In this document: piece by piece, positions 1-10,395 of the stretch
Layout of the letters: each line of letters starts with the position of its first letter
Position numbering within the stretch: position 1 is the stretch's first letter
Source: an uncultured Oscillibacter sp.
GTDB lineage: Bacteria > Bacillota > Clostridia > Oscillospirales > Oscillospiraceae
NCBI GenBank assembly: GCA_947577075.1
Contig: CANPTW010000022.1
Coordinates: forward strand, 1 to 42,564
Reading direction: 5' to 3'
Length of the DNA stretch: 42,564 bases
The notes under the pieces: generated by a model
Told to the model about the DNA's origin: nothing
Database searches by the model: none
Seen by the model: only the letters and a program-made list of their open reading frames with translations
Made by a program: the position numbers and the translations under genes

Positions 1-3000
1 CGGTTGACCATCACAATGGTTTCCGCACGGGTGATGTTCTGATCGGGCCGGAATGTACCGTCCGTGTAGCCGTAGACCAGACCGGCCTCCGCCGCCAGAT
101 TGATATATTTCCGCGCCCAGCTATGGGAAATGTCGGTGAAGCGATCCGGAACGGCGGCGCTGCCGCTGGTATCACAGAACCGGGCGAGGATGGTCGCCAG
201 CTCCGCACGGGTGATATTGCGCTGGGGGCCAAAGGTGCCGTCCTGGTAGCCGGTGATAACGCCCATGTTGCAGAGGGTGGAGACGGCGGTGCCGTACCAC
301 GCTCCGGCGGGCACATCCTTGAAGCGGTTGATATTGGTGCCATAGGCGGCTTTGGCCTCCGGGGTCAGCAGCCGGTAGAGGATGGCGGCAACTTCGGCGC
401 GGGTGATGTCGGCGTTGGGCGCGGCCTGGGTGGTAGTGCGTCCGGCAATATAGGCGATATGGTCCTTTCGGTTCAGCAGGGAGAGCTTGGAGCCGGTCAG
501 ATCACCAATGCCGCCAGTGTTCCCGCCCTTGGCAATCGTGACCTTCTGGACCTGGGACGCCATCTCGGAGGACGTGGCGGCGTAGCGGACCTCATAGGTG
601 CCGGGGGCCAGCCCCTTCACCGTATCGCCGGAGATAGCGGTCCACTTGCCGTCAGGCAGGAGCCGGTATTCCATGGTCTTATCTGTCTTGGTGAGCGTAC
701 CGTCATTCCGGCCCTGCCGGGTTTCATCCGTGTGGCCCACTTCGGGAGCCTTGCGGCGGGCGGGAATCTTCACGGTGATCGCCTCGCTGGGGAGGCCGTC
801 ACCTTTGCCGGGGTAGCGGATGAGAATATCCTTTCCGGCCCAATCGGACACATCCAGAGGGTTGGGACAGGGCTTCCAGGTCTTGCCGCCGTCCGTGGAA
901 TACTCCATATCCGGCGTGGTGTTCAGCGTCTCATTGTCGGGGTCAAAGACCAGAATGGGAGCGCCGGGGTGGTTGGAGATCACCACGGTGACGGTCCGGC
1001 TGGCAAAATCCTCTTTAGAGGCGGGGAACCGGAAAAGGATGGTCTGGCCCAGGTGGTCGGCGGTGTTCAGCGGCTTGGAGAGGGCGGTCCAGGTTTTCCC
1101 GCCGTCCGTGGAGAACTCCACGCCCTTATCGGAGCCGACAGTCTGCGCCCTGCTGTCCACTTCCACCTTGGGGGCCTCGCGGCGGGCGGGAATGGTCACG
1201 GTCACGCCGCTGCTGGGGAAAGAATCATCGTCCCCGTGGTTGCGGATGAGGATGGTCTGCCCGGTCAGGCCGGACACGTCCAGAGGCTTGGTGCAGGGGT
1301 TCCAGGTCTTGCCGCCATCGGTGGAGTAGTCCATATCCGTGGTGGTGTTCACCGTCTCGGTGGCGGTGTCCAACTCCACCACGGGATTCTCCGTCTGGTT
1401 GGGGATACGCAGCTCGGTCGGGTCGCTGGCAAACTTGTCCTCGGTTGCCGCCTCCCGGACGAGGATGGTCTGGCCGGTCAGATTGGAAACGTCCATATCC
1501 GGGTCACACTTGGTCCAGGTTTTGCCGCCATCCGTGCTGTACTCCATGCCAGCGGTGGTGTTCACCGTCTGCTTGTCCCGGTCAATGGTCAGATCGGGTT
1601 TCGCGCCCTTCTGCGGGGCCTTCACCAGCACGGGGAGGCTGGCGAAATGGTCAGCATCGTATTTCTCCCGGACTGCCAGCTCCTTGCCATAGAAGCTGGA
1701 CAGCTCCAGCCCATTGGCGGGAATGTCAGTCCAGCCATTTTCCGTCCGGTACTCCGGCGCGGTGCCGGAGACGGTCAGCCGCTCCGCCAGCCAGTCAATG
1801 TCGGCGGTGGGGGCGGCGTTCCGGCTGGGGACGGTCAGGGTGGCGTGGTTGCTGGCGGGGTTCGTTCCGTCACAGGCGAAGCGCACCAGAAGGGTGGCGT
1901 TGGTCAGGTCAGACAGGTCCATGTTGTCCAGGCAGGCGATCCAGGTCTTGCCGCTGTCCCTGGAATACTCCATAGCGGCGGTGCTGTCCATGCGCTCGGC
2001 AGCGTTGCCAATGGTCAGCGCGGGAGCCTCGCCCCGGACGGGGACGGTCACGGTGGTAGGGTCGCTCTTAAAGGAATCGTCCGTAGCGGCAATTCGCACC
2101 AGCAGCGTCTCGCCCTGGCGGTCCTCTACATTCTGGTTATCGGTGCAGGGCTTCCAGGTTTCGCCGCCGTCATCGGAATACTCCATGCCGGTGGTGGTGT
2201 TCATGGTGAAATCAAAGGGGTTCACCTTCACGTCCGGGGCGGCGGGACGCTCCGGCAGAACTTCCATGACCACGGGGCCGGGGTTGCCAGCGCCATCATC
2301 CACCAGACGGACATAGATGGTCGTGCCGGGGATGATCTCGCCGCCAGAGGGCAGATCATCGGCCAGGGTGTAGTCCTTCCCGGCCTCCACCACATCGGGG
2401 TCAAAGGTGATGATCTCCTTCCGGTAGTCGATCTCATAGTTCAGCCCCGTGTCGGCCACGGTCCGGCCCTCCACGTTCTGGCTGTCGGAGGCGGTGAGGT
2501 TGTCTGTCTCCTTCATCCGCTGGGCGAAGGTGTAGGCGGTGTCGGGGGTCAGGCCGGTAAACTTGGGGCTGTCCTGCCAAGTCTCGCCGCCGTCAATGCT
2601 GTACTCCGCGCCGGGAATCGGGTTCAGCGCGATAGTGGTGGTTGTGCGGCGGGCAATGGTGGGAGCGGCGGGCATGGTCTGCGGGGCCTTGGAGATGGTC
2701 ATATCCGCATAGACCTGTTCGGCGCTCAGATCGTAGCCGCCCTCGGCCACCAGATAGAAGCGGACCTTATAGGTTCCGGCATCCACAGGGGCCTCGGAAG
2801 TCTCATAGGGCTTTCCGCTGGCGAGGGTGCCAACGTACATAACGCTGACGCTCCTGATGCCCTCCATGCTGGTGAGCAAATCCGTGTAGGGGTAGGACTG
2901 GCGGTTGCCATTGTAAATGGTGTCATAGGCGGGCATATCCGCATCCAGAATGTCCACGGGTTGATCGGTGGTCCTGCCGGAGACGGGCCGGGTGCCGGAA

Positions 3001-6000
3001 GCGGTATGATTTTCGTCCTCGGCCATACGGACCAGGATTGTGTAATTCTTGTCTGCTTCCAGTCCGCTGAAGGTATTGCCGCTCTGCCACGTTTTGCCGC
3101 CGTCAATACTGTACTCCGCGCCGGGAATGGCGGAGACGGTCAGCGCATGGGCGCTGCTGCTCTCCAAAGAGGCCATGGGGGTGTCCTGCCCCGCCTTGCG
3201 GATGGTTAGGGTGGCGGTATAACTGCCGGGGGCCAGGGTGTGATTAGCGTCCGGGGAGAAAATAGCGGTCACATGGTAAGCTCCGGCGTTGGTGGGGGCG
3301 GTGGTACTCTCCACGCCGTCCGCGCCGGTGTAGGTCAGGGCAACGGAGGAAATGCCCTCAATGCCGTCCGCCCCGTGGTAACGCTGGGGGGCGCCGGTGT
3401 AGGTGACAGTCTCATCCTTCAGCACGGGCCGGACAGTCCCGGCCTCGCCGGAGGCGCGGGTGATATGCAGCACCGGGGCGGGCAGGGTTTCGGGCAGCTT
3501 ATACCCCTCTGCCGCCACAAAGTCAATGTTGACCACATAATCGCCCACGGTGACAGGCGGGGTAGCAATGCCGTCATAGCCGGTGATGGTCATGGAGGCG
3601 ATGCCGGGGTTGGACTTCGGCAGCGTATAGGTCTGCGCGTGGCCGGTGTACTCCACCGTCTGATCCGCGAACCGCTCAAAGGTGACGGTGGTTTTCTCGG
3701 TGGCCTGCATGGTGGAGGGACCCTCCAACTCCTTGTAACAGGCCGTCTCCACCGCCTTGACCTTGATCTCATAGGTGGTGTCGCGGGTCAGGCCGGTGAA
3801 GGTGCCGGTGGTCTGCCACGTTACGCCGCCGTCAATGGAATAGGCCATGCCGTCCACCACTTCAATGGTGATGGAGGAATCCGTCACGCCAGTGACCACA
3901 GGGGCCAGGGGCTTGGCGGGAGTAGCCTTGTTGATGGTCAGGGTGGCGTACTGCGGCTGCAATTCCTCATATCCGCTCTGCATGGTGTAGCTGACCTTCA
4001 CATTGTAAACGCCGGGATTGGTGGGCGGCTCGGTGGTGGGGCCGTAGGAGGTCCCATTGGTCCCGGTGAAGGTCTGGACCACTTCGGTGCATCCGGCGGG
4101 AACGTCCGCCACAAGGGACTTCGGTGTACCGTCATAGGTATAGACGGCAGACTGGACCGTACCAGCGGAGGCGTTCTGCCGGGTGGTGCGGATGATGGCG
4201 GAGGAAGTCGGGCTTTCCTCATGGTTGCGATCTCCCGGATATTTCGCCTGAATGGTATAGGCCGTGTCGGGGGTCAGGCCCTCAAAAATAGTGCTGGCCT
4301 GCCACGTCTCGCCGCCGTCAATAGAAAACACCGCCCCAGGAATGGCGGTGACGGTGATGGAATTGGTGGCGGTATTGCTGGCGCGGGGAGCGGCGGGGGC
4401 GTTCTGCTCCACCTTGGTAATGGTCAGCGTGGAAGTCACTGGGTCCAACTGCGCCGTTCCCGCCTGCATGGTGAAGCTGACGGTCACGGGGTAGGTCCCC
4501 GCGTTGGTGGGAGCGGCGGTGGTGGTCTGGCCGTCCACGGTATAGGTCACGGTGGACTTGGTAACATGGGAAATGGCCGGGACCTGATAGGCAATGGGAC
4601 TGCCGGTATAGGGATAGGTCTGCGGCTGAAGCACGGCGGACAGATCTCCGGGGTTCACAGTGGTGAACTCGGTGGAGAACTGCGCGGAGACGGCGGGAGA
4701 AGCGTCATAGTTGCCGTCCTCGGTGGCTTTCAGCCGCTGATAGAGGGTGTAGCCGGTGCCAGCGTCCAGGTTTTTGAACACGGGGCTGTCCTGCCAGACC
4801 TTCCCGTCCATACTGTACTCGGCGTTCTCCACCGCGTTCAGCGTCAGGGAGTTTGTAGCTGCCGCCGCCAGCGTGGGGGCGGGGCAGGTCTGCGCCGCCT
4901 TTTCAATGGTATAGCTGACGGTCACGCCGGAGAGCTGGGGATAGCCCTGCTCCATGACAAAGGAGACGGCGGCGGTGTAGCTGCCGGCGTTCACCGGGGC
5001 GGCGGAACTGCTGTAAGGCCGTCCGTTATTGGCTGTCCCCTTGTAGGCCACGGTGACAGACTTGATGCCGTCCGGCAGTCCGGGCATGGGTAGAGGGGTG
5101 GACTGCCCATCATAGGTCTTGGTGTAGTCGCTGATGGTGGGGGCCTCCACCGTGCCGTAGGTCAGGTTGACCGTGGCGGTGACAGCGGGAATGTTGTTGC
5201 TGGAAAGCTGGGGGAACTTGGAGAGGTTCAGCGTCCCCTTGACGGTCTGCGTCAGGGCGTAGGGGTCATAGCCGGTGCTGCTCCAAGTGACGGGAACGCC
5301 GGTGACGGTCTGGGCGTTGCCCGTGCCGCCCTCGGCCACAACGGAGACGGTGGAGGGCAGGCCCAGCTTATTGAACGCCGTCCCCATGGGAGCCGTCCGC
5401 ACCACTTCCTCAATGCTCAGAATGGGCCGGGGAATGACGGTCACGGGGATAGTCACGCGGCCAAAGGACGCGCCGCCCTTGGTAATGACCGCCTGGACCT
5501 CGGTAGTCCCCGGCTTGCTGGAATTGAACCCGGCATAGCTGGGATCAATGGTCCAGGTGTAGGGGGAGGCGTACACGTTGTTGCCGGTGGTCAGCTTCAC
5601 CGCCTGAACCGTATCACCCACATAGATGGTGTTGGTAGCGGGGAAAATCCAGGCCAGGGTGTAAACGGTGTTGTACTTCCCGTCCTCGGTCTGCCAGACA
5701 TAGTTGTTGTCCGTGATAGTCGCGCCGATGGCGTAGGGGCCAGCAGCCACGGGCCGGGTGACGGGAGAAGCGGTGTCCACCGTCAGCTCCCCATTCTCCA
5801 CCTTCACATTGCAGGCGGAGAGGGCGGCGGGGACAGAAGCACCGTTCACATCCAGATAGGTGACGGTCTTGCCGTCCAGCAGGCTGTTCCCGTCATAAAT
5901 CTTGCTGTCAAAGTCAGCCGTCCAGGGGATAGCCTTGGGCAGCACCAGCAGCCGCTCCGCCGTGGTCAGCTCCACATTGTCATAGATGGCGCTGTCCACG

Positions 6001-6521
6001 GTGATGATGATGCCATAGGAGCCAGTCGCGGTGACGGAAACATGGTTGTCCAGCGTGGTGCCGACATAGCGGTGGAACGCCGGGGCCACGTTATAGACCA
6101 CCGTGTAGGCGCTGCCGCTGAACTCCACGCCAGTGGTCATGTGGGTCTGGTAGGCGGGGTCCAGAGTAAACGCGCTTAAAGTCAGGGCGGGGACGTTGAT
6201 CTGCGCCCAGCTCCCGCAGGTGTCGCAGGTGTACTTCACATGACCGCCGGTGGTGGCGGTGGCCTTGACAATATCCGCTGTCAGGGCCGCGCCGGAGGCG
6301 CAGAGGTGGGAGGCGGCAATGCCGCCGTTGTCCTCATCGGTGAAGTCCACCATGAGATAGACCGGGTTCTTATCCGGGGCCGTATAGATGGAATCCGGCG
6401 CGGGCCATGTGGCCGGGTCATCGTTCTTTGTGGCGGCGAACGCCTGGGCGGGCAGCAGGGCCGCGATCATGCAGAAGGCCAGCAGCCAGCCCATGAAACG
6501 GGCGGTTTTTGTTTTTCGCAT
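1..6521 (-). CDS. Giant secreted surface protein with Ig/MBG-like repeats and C-terminal SLH domains (partial, 3' end outside window)
   Basis: The minus-strand frame stays open from an ATG at 6521 to the left edge, giving at least 2173 residues with no stop. The start follows AAAGGAGA eight bases upstream. Residues 1-29 form a signal peptide (MRKTK, a hydrophobic core, then AQAFA). The middle holds MBG/YDG-type repeats with motifs such as TYDG, TYTG and IYNG (near residues 470, 800, 960, 1045 and 1205), alternating with fibronectin-like segments carrying EYSIDGGKTW-type motifs. Residues about 1450-1880 hold seven roughly 70-residue repeats with the same DGGKTW signature. From about residue 2010 there are three SLH-type segments, with ITRAE motifs and GYQDGTFGP/GYTDGTFRP. 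SLH domains typically bind pyruvylated wall polymer, so this is probably a wall-anchored adhesin or S-layer-like fibre. It begins 17 bp after the preceding surface gene, so the two are probably cotranscribed. Its ligand is unknown. Confidence 0.88.
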   Translation of the reverse strand, partial: MRKTKTARFMGWLLAFCMIAALLPAQAFAATKNDDPATWPAPDSIYTAPDKNPVYLMVDFTDEDNGGIAASHLCASGAALTADIVKATATTGGHVKYTCDTCGSWAQINVPALTLSAFTLDPAYQTHMTTGVEFSGSAYTVVYNVAPAFHRYVGTTLDNHVSVTATGSYGIIITVDSAIYDNVELTTAERLLVLPKAIPWTADFDSKIYDGNSLLDGKTVTYLDVNGASVPAALSACNVKVENGELTVDTASPVTRPVAAGPYAIGATITDNNYVWQTEDGKYNTVYTLAWIFPATNTIYVGDTVQAVKLTTGNNVYASPYTWTIDPSYAGFNSSKPGTTEVQAVITKGGASFGRVTIPVTVIPRPILSIEEVVRTAPMGTAFNKLGLPSTVSVVAEGGTGNAQTVTGVPVTWSSTGYDPYALTQTVKGTLNLSKFPQLSSNNIPAVTATVNLTYGTVEAPTISDYTKTYDGQSTPLPMPGLPDGIKSVTVAYKGTANNGRPYSSSAAPVNAGSYTAAVSFVMEQGYPQLSGVTVSYTIEKAAQTCPAPTLAAAATNSLTLNAVENAEYSMDGKVWQDSPVFKNLDAGTGYTLYQRLKATEDGNYDASPAVSAQFSTEFTTVNPGDLSAVLQPQTYPYTGSPIAYQVPAISHVTKSTVTYTVDGQTTTAAPTNAGTYPVTVSFTMQAGTAQLDPVTSTLTITKVEQNAPAAPRASNTATNSITVTAIPGAVFSIDGGETWQASTIFEGLTPDTAYTIQAKYPGDRNHEESPTSSAIIRTTRQNASAGTVQSAVYTYDGTPKSLVADVPAGCTEVVQTFTGTNGTSYGPTTEPPTNPGVYNVKVSYTMQSGYEELQPQYATLTINKATPAKPLAPVVTGVTDSSITIEVVDGMAYSIDGGVTWQTTGTFTGLTRDTTYEIKVKAVETACYKELEGPSTMQATEKTTVTFERFADQTVEYTGHAQTYTLPKSNPGIASMTITGYDGIATPPVTVGDYVVNIDFVAAEGYKLPETLPAPVLHITRASGEAGTVRPVLKDETVTYTGAPQRYHGADGIEGISSVALTYTGADGVESTTAPTNAGAYHVTAIFSPDANHTLAPGSYTATLTIRKAGQDTPMASLESSSAHALTVSAIPGAEYSIDGGKTWQSGNTFSGLEADKNYTILVRMAEDENHTASGTRPVSGRTTDQPVDILDADMPAYDTIYNGNRQSYPYTDLLTSMEGIRSVSVMYVGTLASGKPYETSEAPVDAGTYKVRFYLVAEGGYDLSAEQVYADMTISKAPQTMPAAPTIARRTTTTIALNPIPGAEYSIDGGETWQDSPKFTGLTPDTAYTFAQRMKETDNLTASDSQNVEGRTVADTGLNYEIDYRKEIITFDPDVVEAGKDYTLADDLPSGGEIIPGTTIYVRLVDDGAGNPGPVVMEVLPERPAAPDVKVNPFDFTMNTTTGMEYSDDGGETWKPCTDNQNVEDRQGETLLVRIAATDDSFKSDPTTVTVPVRGEAPALTIGNAAERMDSTAAMEYSRDSGKTWIACLDNMDLSDLTNATLLVRFACDGTNPASNHATLTVPSRNAAPTADIDWLAERLTVSGTAPEYRTENGWTDIPANGLELSSFYGKELAVREKYDADHFASLPVLVKAPQKGAKPDLTIDRDKQTVNTTAGMEYSTDGGKTWTKCDPDMDVSNLTGQTILVREAATEDKFASDPTELRIPNQTENPVVELDTATETVNTTTDMDYSTDGGKTWNPCTKPLDVSGLTGQTILIRNHGDDDSFPSSGVTVTIPARREAPKVEVDSRAQTVGSDKGVEFSTDGGKTWTALSKPLNTADHLGQTILFRFPASKEDFASRTVTVVISNHPGAPILVFDPDNETLNTTPDMEYSTDGGKTWKPCPNPLDVSDWAGKDILIRYPGKGDGLPSEAITVKIPARRKAPEVGHTDETRQGRNDGTLTKTDKTMEYRLLPDGKWTAISGDTVKGLAPGTYEVRYAATSSEMASQVQKVTIAKGGNTGGIGDLTGSKLSLLNRKDHIAYIAGRTTTQAAPNADITRAEVAAILYRLLTPEAKAAYGTNINRFKDVPAGAWYGTAVSTLCNMGVITGYQDGTFGPQRNITRAELATILARFCDTSGSAAVPDRFTDISHSWARKYINLAAEAGLVYGYTDGTFRPDQNITRAETIVMVN

Positions 6522-6538
6522 AGGCAAATCTCCTTTTC

Positions 6539-9500
6539 TTAAAAATCAAATACGATGGAGTAGGTGATGTTGCTCTTGTTATACATACAGTTGTGGTTCG
6601 TGTAGTAATAGAACCGCATCTGCGTATAGGTTCCAGTGGGGAGCTGACCGGAGAGGGTCACGCCGTTGTTGGTTTCCTTGTATGCGATCTGGTCCCATTG
6701 TCCGGTCAAAATGTTGTACGCCTCAATCTTGCCGTAGTCGCTGCCATTGTGACCGCTGACGGGCGGCACATCAAAGGTGTACTCGGTGATGTAGCCATAG
6801 ATCGTCTCCCCATCGTCATTGAAGCTGATGCCGGTTTCCTCAATGAAGGAGTTGGCGGAGGTCAGGGTCATGCCGCCGCCCACATCATCCGCCACAAAGA
6901 ACACGATAGCGGACCAGGGAGAAGCCGCGCCATAGGCGTCCACCGCACGGCACTTCACCAGATGCTTGCCGTAGCCGTAGGTGGTGGTTTCCTTGTCCCT
7001 GCCGTCCCATTCATAAGTAATAGCGTCCCCTTCCGGGTCGGTGGAGCTGGCGGTGATCGTCACCGCTTGGCTGGGCCGCACCACGCCGTTGGCGGGGTTC
7101 CGGGAGATCACCGGCTTGCTGGGGGCCTGATTGACAAATTCAATGGTCTTTTCCTGCCAGGGAGAGGCCGCACCGTAGGAATCCACCGCCCGGACACGGA
7201 TGGTATGACTGCCGTTCCGGGAATACCAGCCGGAGGAATTGTAGTCCCCGCCCCATTCCAGGGTCACGGTATCGCCGTCCGGGTCGCTGCCAGTGGCGGA
7301 GACGTTGGCAAAGAAATTGCTGCCGCTGGTCTGCCGGGTCACGCTGGCGGTGAAGCTGGTGATTACCGGAGCATTGTTGATAAACTCAATCGTCCGGCTC
7401 TCCCAGGCGGAGGCCGCGCCCCACTCATCCACAGCACGGACGCGGATGGTGTGTGTACCGACTTCGTAATAGCCGTCCTGCTGGTACTCGCTGCTCCATT
7501 CCAGATGCACAGCGTCCCCGTCCGGGTCGGAGGCCACAGCGTTGAGATCGGCGTAGAAACGGCCATCCTTCATGTTCCGGGTGGCGTTGGCGGTAAAGCT
7601 CTCAATGATTGGGGCGGTATTGGTCACGGTAATATTGGCAAAGCCGCTGGTCAGGTTGCCCGCATCATCCCGCACAGTGGCGGTGATGGTGTAGGTTCCC
7701 TCGCTGAACAAAGCCAGCATACCGCCGTCATTGGAGAGGAAGCCGGTGTTGCTGTCCAGGGTGACGGGCCTGCCGCCCAGCTTCACGCCCCAGCTCACGG
7801 GCAGACTGCCCGCTCCGCTGATGCCCACGGGGAACTTGGTGCCGATATGGATGGAATCGGGGGCGGTGACGGTCAGCGCGGCCTTGAAGATGATGGTAAT
7901 GCTCTGGCTGGCGGTGGCGGTCTTGCCATTGCTGTCCCGGAGGGTGGCGGTCAGGGTGTACTCGCCGGGTTCGGGGAAGATCACGGTGCCGCCGTCATTG
8001 TCCAGGGTGGAAAGGTCAATAATGCAGGCCACTCCATCCTTCTGCGCGGACCATGTGATGGTGGCCCCGTCCGGGTTAAAGAGTTTATCCATGACCACAG
8101 GGACGCGGTTGCCCACATACTCCATCTCCGCTATGGAGAATTGGAGGGAGCCTACCGGCAGGACGGTGATGGTGTCGCTGGCGGTGAAGGTCCGCCCCAG
8201 GCCGTCCCGGAGAGTGCCGATGAGCCGGAACGTGCCGCCCTGGGTGAACTGGACAGCGCCGCCCAGGTTGTTCAGGTCCCCGGTGACGTAGGTAGAGAGG
8301 TCAGCGGGCTTGCCGTCCTTCTCCAAAGACCACTCCACAGGCAGTTCAATGTTGTTGCCCAGGGTCCGCACCTGCACCGTCTCGCCGGTGTAGACCTGCT
8401 TCTCGATGATGTCCACCTGCAATTCCTGATCTGCCAGGACTTCGATGCTGGGGCCGTCAAAGGAGAACACCCGCCCGGTGGGGTCGGTGATCTCACAGCC
8501 CAGGGTGAACACTCCGGCGTGTTTGATGCGAATATCGCCGGGGACAGCGCCGAGGGTCCCGGCAACGTAGGTCCCCCAATTCTGACGGAGGCCGTAGGTG
8601 TCGTCAATGTGCCACTGGATGGAGGCATCCGCCGTGATATTCTTGGATTCCACGTCCACAGTAACGGTGTTGTCCGTGTGTGCGTAGCTGGGCATGGTCC
8701 AGGCGATCACGGGGATGGGATAGACGGTGAAGGACTGCTCATAGGAGTAGGAGCGGCCCCCGGCGTCCTTGAAGCTGGCTTTCAGCTTGTACTCGCCCGC
8801 CTGCTTGAACTGGACTTTCCCGCCGTCAGCAGTCAGCTCCCCGGTCACATAGTCGGCCACGGGGACATTCTCACCGTTCCGGGTCAGGGACCAGCGCAGG
8901 GGATTCTCGCCCAATTCCTCAAAGCCAGTCACCAGAGTGACCAGAGAATCCGTGTGGAACATCTTCGGCAGATAGAAGCCGGACACGCCCACGGGGTAAA
9001 TCTGGATGGAGGCCGTAGCGGTTGTTACCCTGCCCAGCTCATCCGTCACGCTGGCGGTGAAGGTGTAAAGGCCGGGTTCCGTGAAGAAGCCGTGTCCGCC
9101 CTTGGCGGTCAGGTCAAAGGGCGGCATGATCTCCTTGCTGTCCCGCAGCACCGTCCAGACCACTTCATTACTGCCCAGGCTTTTAGTGGTCAGCCGCACA
9201 TCCTCCGCAGTATCGGTGTGGCTCATATCGCTGGTGGAAACGGTCAGGCCGACAACGGGGTAAATGCGGATGGTCTGTGAACAGGAATACTCCCGCCCCA
9301 GCGCATCCACGGCGGAGGCGGTCAGGGTGTAGGTCCCCACTTCGGGGAACCGGACCTTGCCGCCCAGGTTCCCCAGGTCGCCCAGCATGGAGCCGGTCAG
9401 GGAAACCGCCGCGCCGTCCTTGGTCAGCGCCCAAGTCACGTCCTGGCCTTGCAAATCGGAGGTCAGAAGGTCCACGGGGGTGCTGCTGTCCGTCCACGCG

Positions 9501-10075
9501 GCGGCGGGGAGGGTGAAGTCCAGGCCAGCCACGGGGTAGACCATGACGGAAACGGCAGGAGCGGCGAATACCCGCCCGGTGGGGTCTGTTACGCTGGCGG
9601 AAATGTCATAGGCTCCGGCGCTGGTGATCTGGATGGTTCCGCCGTTGTCCGTCAGGTCGCCGGAGTAGGCGGCGGGAGTGCCGGGGTCATTGGAGGGGGT
9701 AATCTTCCAGGTCACGGGCAAATCCGTATCTTTGCTCAGACTGACGTTGATCTGTTCGTCCGTATGGGTAGCGGCATCCGCCGTCAGCTTCAGGGAGAGG
9801 ACGGGATAGACCTCAATGGTCTGCTCATAGATAAAGGCACGACCCAGGCCGTCCGTCACGGAGGCAGTTAGGGTGTTGGTTTCGGTCCGGTTGAACTTCA
9901 CGCTGCCCCCGGCGTTGTCCAGGGTCCCGCTGATACCGGCAGGAAGGGAAACGGGCTGGCCGTCCACGGTCAGGGACCACGCAATTTTGCTGTCCCCAAC
10001 ATTCTCGGAGGTCATTTTCACCTTCACCGTCTCATCCGGGTGGGCGAACTCCGGGAGCTGGAAGGACAGGCCCAT
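6539..10075 (-). CDS. C-terminal fragment: Ig-like/PKD-type repeat protein of 1178 residues without signal peptide
   Basis: The frame is open from ATG 10075 to TAA at 6539. It has no signal peptide and no Shine-Dalgarno site, consistent with being the downstream part of the disrupted gene. About nine Ig-like repeats of 85-95 residues come first, most ending in a V/IYPV-type linker and carrying DGLGR or DALGR turns. Three shorter PKD-like repeats follow (SFTA..., SDPDGD, HTIRVRAVD), a motif set common in extracellular bacterial proteins. The last 110 residues form a distinct aromatic-rich C-terminal domain ending YSIVFDF. The stop lies 17 bp before the next surface gene, whose ribosome binding site fills the gap. 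Confidence 0.75.
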   Translation of the reverse strand: MGLSFQLPEFAHPDETVKVKMTSENVGDSKIAWSLTVDGQPVSLPAGISGTLDNAGGSVKFNRTETNTLTASVTDGLGRAFIYEQTIEVYPVLSLKLTADAATHTDEQINVSLSKDTDLPVTWKITPSNDPGTPAAYSGDLTDNGGTIQITSAGAYDISASVTDPTGRVFAAPAVSVMVYPVAGLDFTLPAAAWTDSSTPVDLLTSDLQGQDVTWALTKDGAAVSLTGSMLGDLGNLGGKVRFPEVGTYTLTASAVDALGREYSCSQTIRIYPVVGLTVSTSDMSHTDTAEDVRLTTKSLGSNEVVWTVLRDSKEIMPPFDLTAKGGHGFFTEPGLYTFTASVTDELGRVTTATASIQIYPVGVSGFYLPKMFHTDSLVTLVTGFEELGENPLRWSLTRNGENVPVADYVTGELTADGGKVQFKQAGEYKLKASFKDAGGRSYSYEQSFTVYPIPVIAWTMPSYAHTDNTVTVDVESKNITADASIQWHIDDTYGLRQNWGTYVAGTLGAVPGDIRIKHAGVFTLGCEITDPTGRVFSFDGPSIEVLADQELQVDIIEKQVYTGETVQVRTLGNNIELPVEWSLEKDGKPADLSTYVTGDLNNLGGAVQFTQGGTFRLIGTLRDGLGRTFTASDTITVLPVGSLQFSIAEMEYVGNRVPVVMDKLFNPDGATITWSAQKDGVACIIDLSTLDNDGGTVIFPEPGEYTLTATLRDSNGKTATASQSITIIFKAALTVTAPDSIHIGTKFPVGISGAGSLPVSWGVKLGGRPVTLDSNTGFLSNDGGMLALFSEGTYTITATVRDDAGNLTSGFANITVTNTAPIIESFTANATRNMKDGRFYADLNAVASDPDGDAVHLEWSSEYQQDGYYEVGTHTIRVRAVDEWGAASAWESRTIEFINNAPVITSFTASVTRQTSGSNFFANVSATGSDPDGDTVTLEWGGDYNSSGWYSRNGSHTIRVRAVDSYGAASPWQEKTIEFVNQAPSKPVISRNPANGVVRPSQAVTITASSTDPEGDAITYEWDGRDKETTTYGYGKHLVKCRAVDAYGAASPWSAIVFFVADDVGGGMTLTSANSFIEETGISFNDDGETIYGYITEYTFDVPPVSGHNGSDYGKIEAYNILTGQWDQIAYKETNNGVTLSGQLPTGTYTQMRFYYYTNHNCMYNKSNITYSIVFDF

Positions 10076-10081
10076 GGTGTC

Positions 10082-10345
10082 TCATACGCTGATGGCGGCG
10101 CTGGCGCTGAACGTCCGGCCCAGGTGGTCCGTGACGCTGGCGGTCACGGTGTAGTTACCAGCAGAGGGGAAGGTGATCTCGCCGCCGCTGTTGGTCAGGG
10201 CGTTCTGAACCACAGCACTGTCCTCGGAGGTCACTTCCCAAGCTACGTCCAGGTCAGTCCCGGAGAGGCTGACGGCGGCGGGCTGGTTGATATGGGCCGT
10301 CTCCGGCGCGTCCAGGGTCAGGACGATCACCGGGCAGACCTCCAA
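10082..10345 (-). CDS. Internal fragment: one Ig-like repeat of the disrupted surface protein
   Basis: An 87-codon stretch lies in the same frame as the downstream 1178-residue piece and ends at the in-frame TGA at 10082. It encodes one complete Ig-like repeat (CPVIVLTLDAPETAH to SASAAISV) matching its neighbours. The frame is also open upstream to the deletion point near 10421, so the ATG at 10345 is internal and has no convincing ribosome binding site. It is very unlikely to be an independent gene and is best read as part of the disrupted gene at 6539-12369. Confidence 0.45.
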   Translation of the reverse strand: MEVCPVIVLTLDAPETAHINQPAAVSLSGTDLDVAWEVTSEDSAVVQNALTNSGGEITFPSAGNYTVTASVTDHLGRTFSASAAISV

Positions 10346-10395
10346 AGGCAGGTCAGCGGTGTACTCTTTCCCCAGCTCATCCGTGACAGTGGCGG

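Noticed and set aside
123-5093. Long plus-strand open frames (1028 and 617 codons) across the left end
   Set aside because: They are Gly/Val/His-rich mirror frames of the minus-strand adhesin, which has a signal peptide, ribosome site, SLH and repeat motifs. The plus frames have no ribosome site or known motif.
10082-10084. TGA recoded as selenocysteine or tryptophan
   Set aside because: TGA is the normal stop of many genes here (for example polA and the P-loop kinase-like gene). The expected residue at this position is Tyr, and no SECIS-like hairpin is evident next to it.
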